Source: Symbiodinium natans (taxonomy: Eukaryota; Sar; Dinophyceae; Suessiales; Symbiodiniaceae). From it: a stretch of 64,000 nt of DNA. Of the stretch, positions 53,701-64,000 are shown one piece after another. Both the position numbers and the translations under genes were made by a program. The notes under the pieces were generated by a model. It was not told where the DNA came from. It searched no databases and worked only from the letters and a program-made list of their open reading frames with translations. The stretch lies in contig CAJNDS010002650.1 in the NCBI GenBank assembly GCA_905221605.1, forward strand, positions 62,001-126,000. Direction: 5' to 3'. Each line of letters opens with the position of its first letter. The stretch's first letter is position 1.

Positions 53701-54790
53701 CGCGTGGGTGCCTTCTGAATGTGGCATTGAAGCTTTGGCTTCTATTTTCTTGTGATTTCGGAGCCTTTGGGAGGTTCTGCTTGGCGATGGAGGGCAAGGC
53801 TTCAGTTTCCGACGCCTTGAAGGACTTGCAGGCAGAGTGACCGACTGCTACTCACCACTGTCCACCACTGCTCACCACTACCCAACACAAGGCGGAACGC
53901 AACCTAGAGCTTGCCGAGTTCGGCCGGGTCTACCGCACCTTTAGGCGCTCAACCTCAGCTTCGCTGGCTTAGCCATTAGTAGTGATTCGGTCCTGTTCAT
54001 GTTCAGGCAGCAGCATCCAGAGGCAGATATTGTGAAGGCCCTGGATGAGAAGGCGGGAAGGAGAAGAGATCGAGACAGGAGAGCTTCCCACACAGCAGCG
54101 AAACTTCAAGTAAGGAATTCGACTCGCGGCGCCAAAACTTGGAGCCTTTTTCTTCTACAGTAACATCAACACGACGTGGCATGAGGAGGCCAAACACATG
54201 AACGGGCACACCGCCTTCCCTCAGCCCTGCCCCAATTGTCAATTGTGCTGCTAACCGGCAGTGACCGGAGTCGCAGAAAGACAGCGGCGATCGGTGGGAC
54301 ATGGTTAACGGTGGTCAACACTAGCCATGACCCTGCTGTGGCGAGTTTCGTCATACAGCCCGTTCTCAACACTCCTCGACCCGAATGGTCGACGCATGCG
54401 CATTCCTTCGTGCGCTCTCCCTTCCATGAAGCATTCTGACACCAGTCTTGAACGCTTGCATGTCGTGCCTGTAGAGGCAGGAGGAACAATTCCAAATGTT
54501 CAACCATGAGCGCATATGAGCAGATGAGACCAGGAGAGTCCCCGTGGTTGGGGGTTTGAAGGCTCCAGGAGGTGACCGAACATCGTGCGTTTGTGTTGGC
54601 GAAGCATTCGTGCGAAACGTTCGCGCGAAGGGTTCGGAGGCGTCCGTGAAGCGTTGCGCATGAGCTTTAGTTGATGAGAGTTGATGAGGCCTCTGGGGTT
54701 CGCCATCCTCGTAACTATCCTCGCTGTTGGAGCTTGGTTTTGCGTGCGCGCCTCAAAAGGGCAGATAGTTACGAGGATGAGGCATGGTCG
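50741..54790. other. Exon-like fragments, probably 3' part of the G-patch gene or another host gene
   Basis: Protein-like stretches include EEDLEVLLVQEAQEGCEEHRK-type helix near 51810-51930, SPFKAFLPSS near 52710, LLNALGRHFVMGQTQD near 53050 and EADIVKALDEKAGRRRDRDR near 54018-54080. They lie on the plus strand with stops between, as expected for small exons, but no family motif ties them together. GTGC and GTGT runs occur near 53392-53450, and GGCTTGTGCT repeats near 52315-52370. Confidence 0.3.
54704..54779. repeat. Perfect 16-bp inverted repeat with 44-bp loop
   Basis: CATCCTCGTAACTATC at 54704-54719 is the exact reverse complement of 54764-54779. The loop is 44 bp and GC-rich. The GTGGTC array begins just to the right. 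Confidence 0.85.
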
Positions 54791-54795
54791 TCGTT

Positions 54796-54805
54796 GTCGG
54801 CGGCA

Positions 54806-54852
<47 letters not shown>

Positions 54853-54903
54853 TTAGTGGTCGTGTTAGTGGTCGTGGTCGTGTTAGTGGTAGTGGTAGTG
54901 ATC
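54796..54903 (+). repeat. GTGGTC hexanucleotide array
   Basis: Near-perfect GTGGTC units, the later ones interrupted by GTGTTA and GTA variants. The plus strand reads as poly-Val in one frame and Ser-Trp or Arg-Gly in others; these are composition effects, not genes. Confidence 0.9.
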
Positions 54904-55499
54904 GGGGATTCCTGGAACGTGTGCTCGGTGCCTGCCCCTTTGCCTTCAGCAGAGTTTGAGACTGGGCCAGAGGAGCAGGCGAGGACATCATGCTCGTCTG
55001 CTTCCTGCAATAGTGGCATATCGGTTTCAGAATGTCTCAGCTGAAAGTGGTGACTGTTCGAACAAGGAATACAACGGACCCTACATTGCCCTACAATCCT
55101 AAACCAATCAACTGCGCTAAGTTAGAAGTCGCTTGAGGATTTTTGTAGGCAATGTGTCGTAGGCCGAAGGTTTTCAGCGGACAGCTGCAGTCAACGGGTG
55201 AGTGAGAGCGTGCTGTCAGAGACATGCAAGCTTGCCACAAGGCCTCGCAGCCAGCTCCAGTCTTGCGGAGGCAAGCTGGGCTTCAGCGGCTAGATGCGGA
55301 TCTGACAGAAATGGTCTAAGAGCCGCGGCTTCCAGTGTCGATATGTGGCGATCAGGACAGTGGTGCCCTGGACACCGGACAAGCTATTATGCAGGCTTCG
55401 TGCTGCAGAAGTTTGTGCAGGCTGAAACGAGAGTTCTTTTCTTGCGAGGCGGTGGGGAGTGCCTGGTGCTAAACTTCGTGCTAAACTTCAAAAACTTCA

Positions 55500-55811
55500 A
55501 GCTTCACGTCTGTGTCTCACCGGAGTGTAACTCAAGCCAGCTGCCAAGGCCTGAACCCAAACCGAGTGGGTTCAGCTGAGGGCTTAATTACAATTAATTA
55601 TAATGCTTACAAGATGCCTCGATGCAGATCGAGATTGACAAAGTTGACAGCTGAGGTGATCATGCTCCTGCCACTGTGCAGGCCAAGCAGAAGAAGTACA
55701 ACGAGCAGGCAGGCTAAAGCTAAACGCATTGGCCGTCGTGCAATGAGAGCGGACGTCTTCCAGGTAAAGGCCAAAGACGAAGCCAATCCTGCCAAGGCCA
55801 AGCGATTTTAA
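55500..55811 (+). CDS. Possible Lys/Arg-rich C-terminal exons of a host gene
   Basis: Toward the right, QAKQKKYNEQAG (about 55678-55712) and KRIGRRAMRADVFQVKAKDE followed by NPAKAKRF and a stop (to 55811) read like a basic protein tail, probably in separate exons. The stop comes just before a GTGC microsatellite. The rest of the gene was not identified. Confidence 0.3.
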   Translation, partial: SFTSVSHRSVTQASCQGLNPNRVGSAEGLITINYNAYKMPRCRSRLTKLTAEVIMLLPLCRPSRRSTTSRQAKAKRIGRRAMRADVFQVKAKDEANPAKAKRF

Positions 55812-55861
55812 TCATCTGCCTGTTGTATAGCGTGCGTGCGAGCTCGCGTCCCCGCGTGCAC

Positions 55862-55901
55862 GGGCGTGTGCGTCTGCGTGTGCGTCTGCGTGTGCGTCTG
55901 C

Positions 55902-55932
<31 letters not shown>

Positions 55933-56022
55933 GGTGTGGGTGCGGGTGCGCGCGCGCGCGGGTGTGTGTGTGTGTGTGTGTGTGCGCGTGTGGAAGTGTG
56001 TGTGTGTGTGTGTGTGTGCATG
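55862..56022 (+). repeat. GTGC/GT microsatellite
   Basis: A long run of GTGTGC, GTCTGC, GCGC and GT dinucleotides. His/Thr-rich and Val/Cys-rich open frames on both strands come from this repeat. Confidence 0.95.
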
Positions 56023-56275
56023 TGCTCAATGCCGGGTTCTTTTTTTGAAAGGCCTCGCCAGCGGGCCATGGACGTGCCAGTGCTGATGCAGATCCCGTGC
56101 CGCACGCTAGCGCAGCTTGGACTTCAGGATACAGAGCGGCTAGCTGGCTGTCCGTCGAAGTCCATCGCGTGCAGGTCGCTCCGAACGGTGAGCTGACGCG
56201 CCCGCCAAAAACGCTGTTTGCATCAATCTTCGGCGAGTCTGATGAGTAATAAGGTGCGCGTTCGAGCTTGTCTCG

Positions 56276-56335
56276 CAGCTTTGCCCAGCTTTGCCCAGCT
56301 TTGCCCAGCTTTGCCCAGCTTTGCCCAGCTTTGCC
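56276..56335 (+). repeat. 10-bp tandem repeat CAGCTTTGCC, six copies
   Basis: Six nearly perfect head-to-tail copies. On the minus strand they read as Gly-Lys-Ala-Gly-Gln-type repeats, which explains the open frame there. Confidence 0.95.
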
Positions 56336-56735
56336 GGTTTCGAGTTCTGCAAGGGCGATTGCCAATCCTGCTAAGCAGCAAGCGGCAGGTTTAGACTTGG
56401 AATGAGGCAGCTACATATTGACAACGGTTTCTGCAGGACCTTTGTCCAAAGCAGGTTTTTCTTCGCAGACACAACCTTGTACAAGTTCAAGCTCAATTTG
56501 CGGCATTGCACGGCCACCCACGTTCCTTTCTACCATATCCTGCCTTCTAGTTCAGTGGGCTTACATGCCTCAAGAACTAGATGTATCGCGACAGACGTCT
56601 CACAGTGTCCAGGCATACGACTCAATGTGCTTCGCCAAAACGTATAGTATGCAGTAGACGTGGGGCTTATGAGCGACGATCTCGCTACGAGTTCCTGCGT
56701 TTCATTGTTCTAGCGTTATTCATACTATTCTTTGC

Positions 56736-58990
56736 ATGCTGATGGCCTTCGGTCTTGTCGTTCCGCGCTGGGGACTTCGGCAAACTGTCGGGAGAATCAG
56801 GCGCGTTTACGCTCCGCTCCGTCGGAAGTCTTCAGCACAACCCTCTTTGACAGCTTCGTCAGTGCAGTCTGACATCAACTGGACTGCGCTTTCAGAAGCA
56901 GATGCCGAGCTCTTCGAGTCCTTGCAGTCCGCTGTGTCAGCGCTGGGGGACGAGGCAGTTGACCATCCCATAGTTGAGGTCAGGGACAAGCTGGCTGTGG
57001 CTTTTCGAGATAAAGCCGCCTTGCTCAAACGAAACTGGACAGATGAAATGTTCCAGGAAGGAGAGGATCTTAATGAAGAAAAGGTTGTGGAGATAGAGGC
57101 TGCCATGGCCACGGACTTGGGCAACTTTGGTGGCGGCTTGCAGAATGGTCAAAATTTGGGGAATGCACTGGATCTCGTAGGTGTCTACATGAAAAACTAC
57201 AAGCTCGACAAAGCAGATGCCGTGTTGGCAAAGTGTGGTCCATTTGTGTCCTCCCGTGGTGGTGTCTGGATGGTCAAGTGGCTCAACCACGACGGGGCCT
57301 CGGCTCGTTGCATGTAGCTCCATGTAGCTCCATGTAGCTCCTTGACACTTGCCGTGATTTTTGCATCATATGCATCTGTATACCAGGGTCGAAGCAAGGT
57401 TCAGCACACGGAAGGCTGCCAAGAACGATTGCTGGCCTGTCCTCAGGTTTCCACCGTGCGCATGAAGCAAAGCCGACATCTGGAAGCCCTGGCCGCTCAG
57501 CCGCCTGTGTGGACGTGTCTGATTGTCGGAGAGCAAAGCACCAGAGGAGATGCTCTATGACCTGGAGATGTACAGCTTGGCACCCGGTGTCACACGTGCA
57601 CAGATTGGCAGGCTGTGATCGCAGACTTTGTCTTGCTTGTAGCAGGTTGCACATGAAGAGTTGCGACCGAGGCCCCTACAATGCGCAGGAGGCATTGGGC
57701 TGAATGCTGCCACACCAGTTATCTCAGTCATCTTTCTCTGTTGCTGGCTCATGGCAGGCGCCCGAGTTCTTCACAACGCTCTATCGAAATCAGGCCGGCG
57801 GAAGCCCAGAACGAAGCTGACCGTTTCCATGGCTCTCTGTATGTCTTTCAATGTCTTTCATTCCGTTAAGCTCCGTTGAAAGCTTCGTTAAAAGCTCCGT
57901 TGGTGTGCGAGGCTTGGGCTCTAAAGGCACTTGGAAGAGTCGAAGAAGCGGCGCTCTACTTCAGCAGGAGAAGTGGAGATCTCATGTGCTAAACTGGTAA
58001 AGCATTGAAGCAATTAAGCAATCAACAGCTTCGGCTGCTGCTCGCAGCTATCGTAGCAGTATGTCGCTGTGATGCAGGATGGCTTCAACCTCCAAAGTCT
58101 CCAAGGCAAGAAAAAAGGATTTTGAAGCATCATACGAAGTACAATGTCGCAGAAGTGTTGACTTGTGCGAGGGGGACCTGGATTGGTTCGACAAATGGGA
58201 CATTGGAAAAGTTGCTGCAGCGTTGGGAGCTCTGAGCATGGTTCAACATGTCTGAGGTTGAAGCTTGAGACGCTCTGCCTTGCAGATGCAGACCACCACT
58301 GCACACCCACCTGACTCAGTGTGAGGAGAGCTTGGCGAGATGGTGATATGAAGGGCTTCTACTTGGCTCGAACTCTTGTGGAGGAGGCCCCTTTGTTTTC
58401 CGCATTGTGCTATTGCGCCTGTGCTGCGCGCGATCCAATGTGCTGAGGCATTGCGGCTGCAAGCCCTACAAGAGCCAGATGATTTGGTAATGCGGGCGAA
58501 GGCGTGGTAGAAAGCAGCCCCAGCGAAAACGACAATTTCCATTGGTCCTGCCAGAAGTACGACAGAAGTACGACAGAAGTACGACAGAAGTACGACCAGC
58601 CCAGCCTGAGGTTCACGATTCTTTGGCGGAATGTTTTTTCATCGTCGAGGACAGGACAGGCCATGCACATCCCCGAGTTTCTCCATGTTCCCCATGCAGG
58701 AGTATGTCCAAGCTGGGGAACACTATTCGGCTGCTTACGATCTGCTGCGGCAGACTGTCGGCGCGCCGCATGCCCCAATGCCAGCAACAATGTGCGGCTG
58801 TGTGGTCCGTTCAGGCAAGCAGTCGCCACTGTACGGCAAGCAAGCTCGTCATCTCGTCGCGGGCTATGACACCGACCTGCAAGAGAGCTCTCTCTCATCG
58901 CATTGCGAACCTCTGTCACTGTCTCTCTCTCTCTCTCTGTCTTTTTGTCTGCGTCGCTAAACCCCAGGCAAACCTCCGAATAGCTCAGGG
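56736..58990 (+). CDS. TPR-type protein with possible organelle presequence, multi-exon
   Basis: The first exon (ATG 56736 to 57290, 185 codons) begins MLMAFGLVVPRWGLRQTVGR and RRVYAPLRRKSS, which is Arg-rich without acids, like a mitochondrial presequence. It ends NALDLVGVYMKNYKLDKADA... and WMVKWLNH. After a GA-AG intron (57291-57446) come VSTVRMKQSRHLEAL (57447), EMLYDLEMYS (57547), APEFFTTLYRNQA (57759), WALKALGRVEEAALYFSR (57919), DLDWFDKWDIGK (58167), DMKGFYLARTLVEEA (58346), LRLQALQEPDDLVMRAK (58450), DSLAECFFIVE (58618), EYVQAGEHYSAAYDLLRQTV (58699) and QANLRIAQG (58970). These are TPR-like helices. The family appears conserved in dinoflagellates as I recall it, function unknown. The stop was not fixed. 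Confidence 0.7.
57291..57446 (+). other. GA-AG intron, 156 bp, in the second TPR gene
   Basis: The exon ends WLNH at 57290 and VSTVRMKQSR resumes at 57447. The intron starts GACGGG and ends CCTCAG, followed by G. A GA donor is rare outside dinoflagellates. Confidence 0.7.
58552..58595 (+). repeat. 11-bp tandem repeat AGAAGTACGAC, four copies
   Basis: Four perfect or near-perfect copies inside an intron of the second TPR gene. Confidence 0.9.
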
Positions 58991-61900
58991 ACAGCATGTG
59001 GAGGCAAGTGAGGGTGGTCCTTTTTCCCGGAGAGTAGCGGAAGTGTGGAAGTGTTTTTGGAGAGGCGCTGCCGTTTCTGAATGAAGCCTTGGAGGTGGAG
59101 TCCAGCAAGGCCACACGAATTACAAATCAGTCAAATCCACAAACATCCCAGCAGTCAGCAGTCATCAACAGTCAGTGCTTCTGGGTTGCTCTGGGTGGTT
59201 TCATTCCCCTGTGGCCCACCCTTGCCATCGGATTCAAAACGGAGGGTCAAGGATGAAGGGATCTTTGGTGTTTTGGAGACTTCCCCTCTCAACACACTAA
59301 ACCGGTTTATACTTACGTGATTTGAGGTACTTTGGTACCTAAGCCTAGCAGCCTAGCATGTTCATCCCCGTGACGGGACGCCAACGGGACGCCAACGGGA
59401 CGCCAACGGGACGCCAAGGCGAAGTGAACCTCATGACCTGAAAACCTCCTCATGCGCGAAAAGCATTGGAAAGCCAGCATCCTGAAAGGATGCAGTCAAT
59501 GTGCCCGAGCTGCTGGAGCTGGACTCCGCCTCAGAACCAGCTGCGATGGCAAGAACTTAGGCCGAAGTTGGGCCAACTCTGCACCACGACACATGCAGGT
59601 TGATGTCATCGTCAATGCACAGCAGCGGCGGACCTGAACGTGTATTTACTACTACACTGAGTGGAAGCTGTACAGCAGCTGAGGCGTTCCGCGCCCGATG
59701 CAATTGTCAGTTCGCCATCAAATCACTCGGCTATCAGGCGGTTGCAGTGACTCGACGGCATGATGTTCAGTATAGCTCTTGTTGCCTTACATGCCTGTCG
59801 CGCTCCATTTGTAGAATTGGCTTTCAATGAGAACGATCCTGCTCATGCGCACCAGGAACAATACTAACCGCTAGTAGCAAGACGCGTCTGGCTCAGTTCT
59901 GCTGCAAGGCAAAATATCAAAGCTCGCGGTCTGGATGGGTCGAAGGAGTTCGCGGTGCTTTGCCACAAGATGTCATTGCGCGGCACCCACGGCCATGCTC
60001 TGTCCAGCAAAGCATGCTTGGTTGGCCATTGAATACGCGAAGGCTATACCTTCATGAGGGGCAGTCTGATCCAGATGCGCTGAGGAGCTAGACTAGAGTT
60101 CGAAGTTCACAGTGATTCAATTTGTTTTTGCCACGGCAGAGGGCAAAAGCTGAGTTCAATGGAGGAGAGCACGGAGGCTTGCCAAGGCAGCAGAGTCTTG
60201 GCAGCATTCTATAGGACCTCGAAGGGCAAGTGCTCTCAGCTCATGCGGGCAGCTTCATTCTGAGGTTCGCATTCTTCGTTCGCATCGAGGTATCTGACTT
60301 CTTGCTCGATTTGCAACATACGTGATCTGTAATCATTCACAGAATTGCGCAGGAGAGAAGGATGTTCGCTGCCCCAGTGTATGCAAACGTATGGGTAGTT
60401 CCCTAAATCAGGGTCCCTTTTGGGGATCATTCTTACAAGGTGCCGTACTATATAGGGGACACAAAATGGGACGCTAACTTGGAGAACTACCCATAAGTAG
60501 ACTCTCTGAACATGTCATGCAACCCACATACCTCGTTTTCTAAGGTTGCTGATTGGCTCAGAATGTCCGAGATTCATTTGCGGCTGCTAGATTCTGCTCA
60601 GTCCAGCAGAAAATCAGAATCTCTGAGAGATGCAAGCTTGCTAAAGTTGCAGGATCGTCATGCGATCGATGTGCCTGCGCAGTGTTTTTATTCACACGGT
60701 TTTTGCTTCAGCAACAGGCCCAAGCCACTTGGACATACATCCCAGTGAAAGTCCATCACGGCCCAGAGAAGACAAGAGAAGTGGCTCATAAGAGGTGAAA
60801 CACGGAGAAGACTGAGACAGCAGAGCGGGCATCCAGCAACGATGGCTTTGCAACACCTCGACATTGCAAAGCAATGGCACGCACCAAAGTGATTCCTTGC
60901 TTTTGCGTAGAAGCTTGTGTTCCTGATTCAGGTCTTCACAGTCTTTCACAGTATGTCACAGTATTTCACAGTATTACACGTTCGGAAGAGCTCAGGATTC
61001 CCCATCTTGACGCATGCGGCCTTGCAGAATTGAGAGTGTGTTACATGGCAGAGTCTGAGTCTGGCAGAGCATCTCAACATATCTCAATGCTATGAACATG
61101 TGACGTGTGTGAAGGTCTGACGGCTTTGTAACCGATGAGGAGCTCAAGCAGTGCAGCTCCCTCAACACTGTCGTGCAGCGTTGATTTGACAAACTGGCAC
61201 TTTTTGCGGAAGCCTGGAGTTTGGGATGCTTAGGCTGGATGCACCATACACTTTGTATGGTGCATGGCAAGCCGGGTGATGGACAGATGGTCTCGACGTC
61301 GGCAGCTCTCAGCAGAGTCACGTCTCAGTTCTGAGAACTGAGGCCGGAGAGGAACGTGAGAAAGCATGGCATGGACCAGCGGGCACGCGCAGGTGTCCCG
61401 GTTTGACGCCCCCTGCGTTGGGCTAAGCTTCGCGTATTCATCTTCGCCTGGGGTCGAGCATGTCCCTGTTGCTTGCAGGTGATCTTATGCGCAAAGGGCA
61501 ATGCGGGTGTCTTACAAAATCAGGCCTCCGCAGAAGCATGCAAAAAGAGCGAAGCACGTGCTGTCCATTTACATTCGGGCCCGATTTCAGGCTCCCCGCA
61601 TGTAGCCCCTTCACTGCAGACCGATGGAGATTTTGACCGATATTTCTGGACAAAGTGTTCTAGAGATCTTGCGCGCGCAAAAATATGTTGCTGCACTGTG
61701 CGTCTCTGGTGTTTGTCTTTGTTGGTCAGTGGAGCTTTCCAAAGCTCTAGCTCTGGCTTTCGAGCCGGGTCACACAAAAAACCACTCAGACTCATTTTTT
61801 CGGACAGCAGTTTGCCTGCAGTCCGATTGCAGAACTGCGACAAGTTCATCATTACCCACTCTGGACCCCAGGGAGTGGAGGGCTAGCAAAAAGTATGAAT

Positions 61901-64000
61901 GTGTTGCCAAGTGCGATTGCTCCAAGTCCCGTGCATATTCGTCCAAATCACATGCGCTTTTCCAGGTTTGAAGGGCTTTGTGTCACGAAATCGCGGCAAT
62001 AACGTGCTAAATGTGCATGCATTCCTGCATTTTTTGGGGGGCGATTTGAGTGTCGCGATGTTGCAGTGACCCTTGCGCCTCGGTCCCGCACGCATCCGCA
62101 TGCTCCTCGTGTTTTGGAGTGCCTACGGTCCTGAATGGGCCCTTGGGCCGGGCCCTTGGGCCGGGCCCTTGGGCCGTTTTGGGCGGGTCTTGCAGTGCTT
62201 TTGGGGCGCTGCCGGAGTCTTGCATTGTCTGGGGTCTACACCGGAATAGCAGCATGGCAGTTCTAAATCTGTGCCCTGGCCTTGCTGGGATTGCTCACGC
62301 AGGACAACTTCTCACTTTGTTTCTTCGCAGGGGGCTGGACCTTGGCATGCTGTTCTGAGCCCTTGCAGCAAATTCCGGACTGTAGGGCCATGATGGCCAT
62401 GACGACATGTTTGCATGCCTGATGTGATCTGTTTGAGATCATATTCATCGTAAGCCTTGCGAATCTTTCCATTTCTAGCCCGGCTCAGGACGGACATGGT
62501 TTCCATGGGCAGTTTGTTGCCACACGTGTGGTGACGACCCTCCCGTGTGAGGCTTAGGACTGGAGACGTAGGTGTACCGAGTCTGCCGTATGCCGTTTCC
62601 AGCGACCCAAATCCTGCCTCTGTTTGCAATCATTCGTATTCTGCCCTTGCGCAGCTTGACCGAGGCATTTCATTGCCCAGAACTTCGCTGACGGCCTGGA
62701 GGAGCAAGAGTCGCACGTGCGCCCCATCTTTGCTTGCTGACCGTCGTGCTTGTTGAAGGAATCTGGAATACCGACAGCACTTGCCAGCCCCTTACAAAGT
62801 TTCTCTGGCAATCAAGCAGGTCCTCAGGTGGAGGTCAAACATGTTGTTCTGGTTCACGGTTCTTTCCTAACTTCATACGCTTTTGCGCTATCATTTCCGA
62901 ATTACCTTCTTGCTCAGAACGCACGCCCAAATATGAAGTTCAGTGGAATGTCACCGCGCGCAGTCAAGAGTTTAAGTTTCCTGGGGACATTCTGAAACGG
63001 TTTCGTCCATTACTTCCAGTCTGATTTTAACAACAAAGGCAAGCCGGTAAAGGAGGTTTGGAAAGGTGAAGATGCCACACCCGAGGAAATGCAGTCTACA
63101 TAGTTTGCTTGAGAGTCCCAATTCACCACGAGGGCAGTACAGAGCCCAAAACCCGCAAAAAGCTGGTTACACCCCTTGCAACAGCTTCTTCTGGAGGTCA
63201 AGCATGCTGGAAAGAAGGAAGGATTGAATTCGGCAACCGCTCGATCGGCAGAGATCGGTCTGTTCCCTGCGCCAGCAAACCATGGGGAGTTTGAGAAAAG
63301 GCAAGATGGGCCACGGAAGCTGAAACGATATGATAATCAGTTCAAGACGCTTCTCGGCCAGGCGAACTTCTCCCGAGCACCCCCGCCGCAGAGAATCCCG
63401 CCGAGAATGTTTGGTGGAGTCCCATGAAATTCACGCAATCGTTGCAGCGTCCAATCCGTCCTTTTTACACGTCCGAGAGGGACAATCAGGAAGGCTTCCA
63501 CATGTATTAGCTTTCGGGTGGGGGTTATCGAAATTAATGACATAATTGTTCAATTACGATTCCTATCGACCCCTACGGATCTTGCTATTGCGTTATCAGT
63601 ACTGCTACTCTTATTCTTTTTGTTGCTATTTGTGATTTTTGAAGTATTGCTTGTGATTCATGTTTCACATTCGTTGTGCCTTGAGACTCGTTTTGCTTAC
63701 GAGGGCATTTAGACATGCGCTGTCCGCTCCAATGCCGAGGCAACTGCCTTTCAGTCCGTTCAGAAGGCACCCTCGAGCCGGAATGTTGTCAATGACCTCC
63801 GAGGTGTAGCTCTGTGGAGATCGGAAGAGGTAGCTCTGCAGAACTCCGGGCCAGGACTTGGAGGCACACTCAGCCCGCTTTGGCTGGGACTGCGAGGCTC
63901 GGTGAGATTCTCAAGCTGCGCAGCCCGCCGCATTCGCCACGTAGCCACATCACTTGTTCCATATACTGTGCACAAACTGTGCACAAATTGTGCACAAACT
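58991..64000. other. Mostly non-coding; a few exon-like stretches
   Basis: The best exon candidates are at 62998-63105 (FVHYFQSDFNNKGKPVKEVW, then KGEDATPEEMQS), 63139-63190 (KTRKKLVTPLATASS) and 63225-63350 (EIGLFPAPANHGEFEKRQ and LKRYDNQFKTLL). They may be one gene continuing past 63.4 kb, but no family was recognised. Other small repeats: TCACAGTAT-type units near 60937-60977 and CCGGGCCCTTGGG units near 62140-62175. Nothing clear was seen in 59420-62700 or 63430-64000. Confidence 0.3.
59373..59417 (+). repeat. 11-bp tandem repeat ACGGGACGCCA, four copies
   Basis: Four copies of ACGGGACGCCA downstream of the second TPR gene. Confidence 0.9.

Noticed and set aside
54784-55044. Open frame with a poly-valine run.
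   Set aside because: Direct translation of the GTGGTC microsatellite.
55812-56365. His/Thr-rich minus-strand open frames.
   Set aside because: Products of the GTGC microsatellite and the CAGCTTTGCC array.
62845-62905. VVLVHGSF reading, like an alpha/beta-hydrolase oxyanion strand.
   Set aside because: No following nucleophile elbow or catalytic His was found in neighbouring exon-like pieces.
1-64000. tRNA, rRNA, CRISPR arrays or bacterial operons.
   Set aside because: No cloverleaf, rRNA core or spacer-repeat array was recognised by eye; the tandem arrays found lack unique spacers.

Overview
The window reads as nuclear DNA of a unicellular eukaryote, most likely a dinoflagellate (Symbiodiniaceae or a relative), carrying one compact integrated DNA virus. 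Four things point to this host. Conserved proteins here are split into many small exons. Several introns begin with GC or GA instead of GT, a known dinoflagellate habit. There is about 1.2 kb of degenerate TTTAGGG-type repeat. Long low-information stretches separate the genes.

Layout. 1-3.5 kb: remains or exons of a minus-strand host gene with a P-loop NTPase segment and coiled-coil exons. 3.54-4.13 kb: two arrays of a 44-bp satellite in opposite orientations. 5.1-20.2 kb: a dense, GC-rich, nearly intronless virus-like element of about 15 kb, of the Polinton-like virus/adintovirus type. 20.2-22.8 kb: no gene. 22.8-26.1 kb: a multi-exon PPP-family phosphatase (PP6/PP4-like). 28.2-31 kb: a TPR-protein gene. 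36-37.1 kb: interstitial telomere-like repeats. 47.3-50.7 kb or beyond: a GPATCH1/TOUGH-like G-patch protein gene. 56.7-59 kb: a second TPR gene with a possible organelle presequence. The rest is intergenic or intronic sequence with microsatellites and isolated exon-like fragments.

The element encodes, left to right: a family B DNA polymerase with an HNH-type insertion, joined across one frameshift to an SF1 (Pif1/RecD-like) helicase; a minus-strand candidate ssDNA-binding protein; a C5-cytosine DNA methyltransferase; an FtsK/HerA-type packaging ATPase; a penton-like minor capsid protein; an AT-hook protein; a small unknown; an Ala/Gly-rich hydrophobic virion-type protein (frameshifted); a double-jelly-roll-type major capsid protein; a 1,200-residue fibre with a C-terminal S74 chaperone domain (two frameshifts); an rve integrase; and a 2OG-Fe(II)-dioxygenase-like protein. 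Together these cover replication, packaging, capsid, host attachment and integration, with a possible DNA-methylation/oxidation pair at its two ends.

Most genes from the ATPase rightward have TAAA within a few bases before the ATG, often exactly TAAATG or TAAAATG, as in poxvirus late promoters. The polymerase, methyltransferase and minus-strand genes lack it. Four single-base frameshifts break three genes, so the copy is either decaying or carries assembly errors. No capsid maturation protease and no terminal inverted repeats were recognised.
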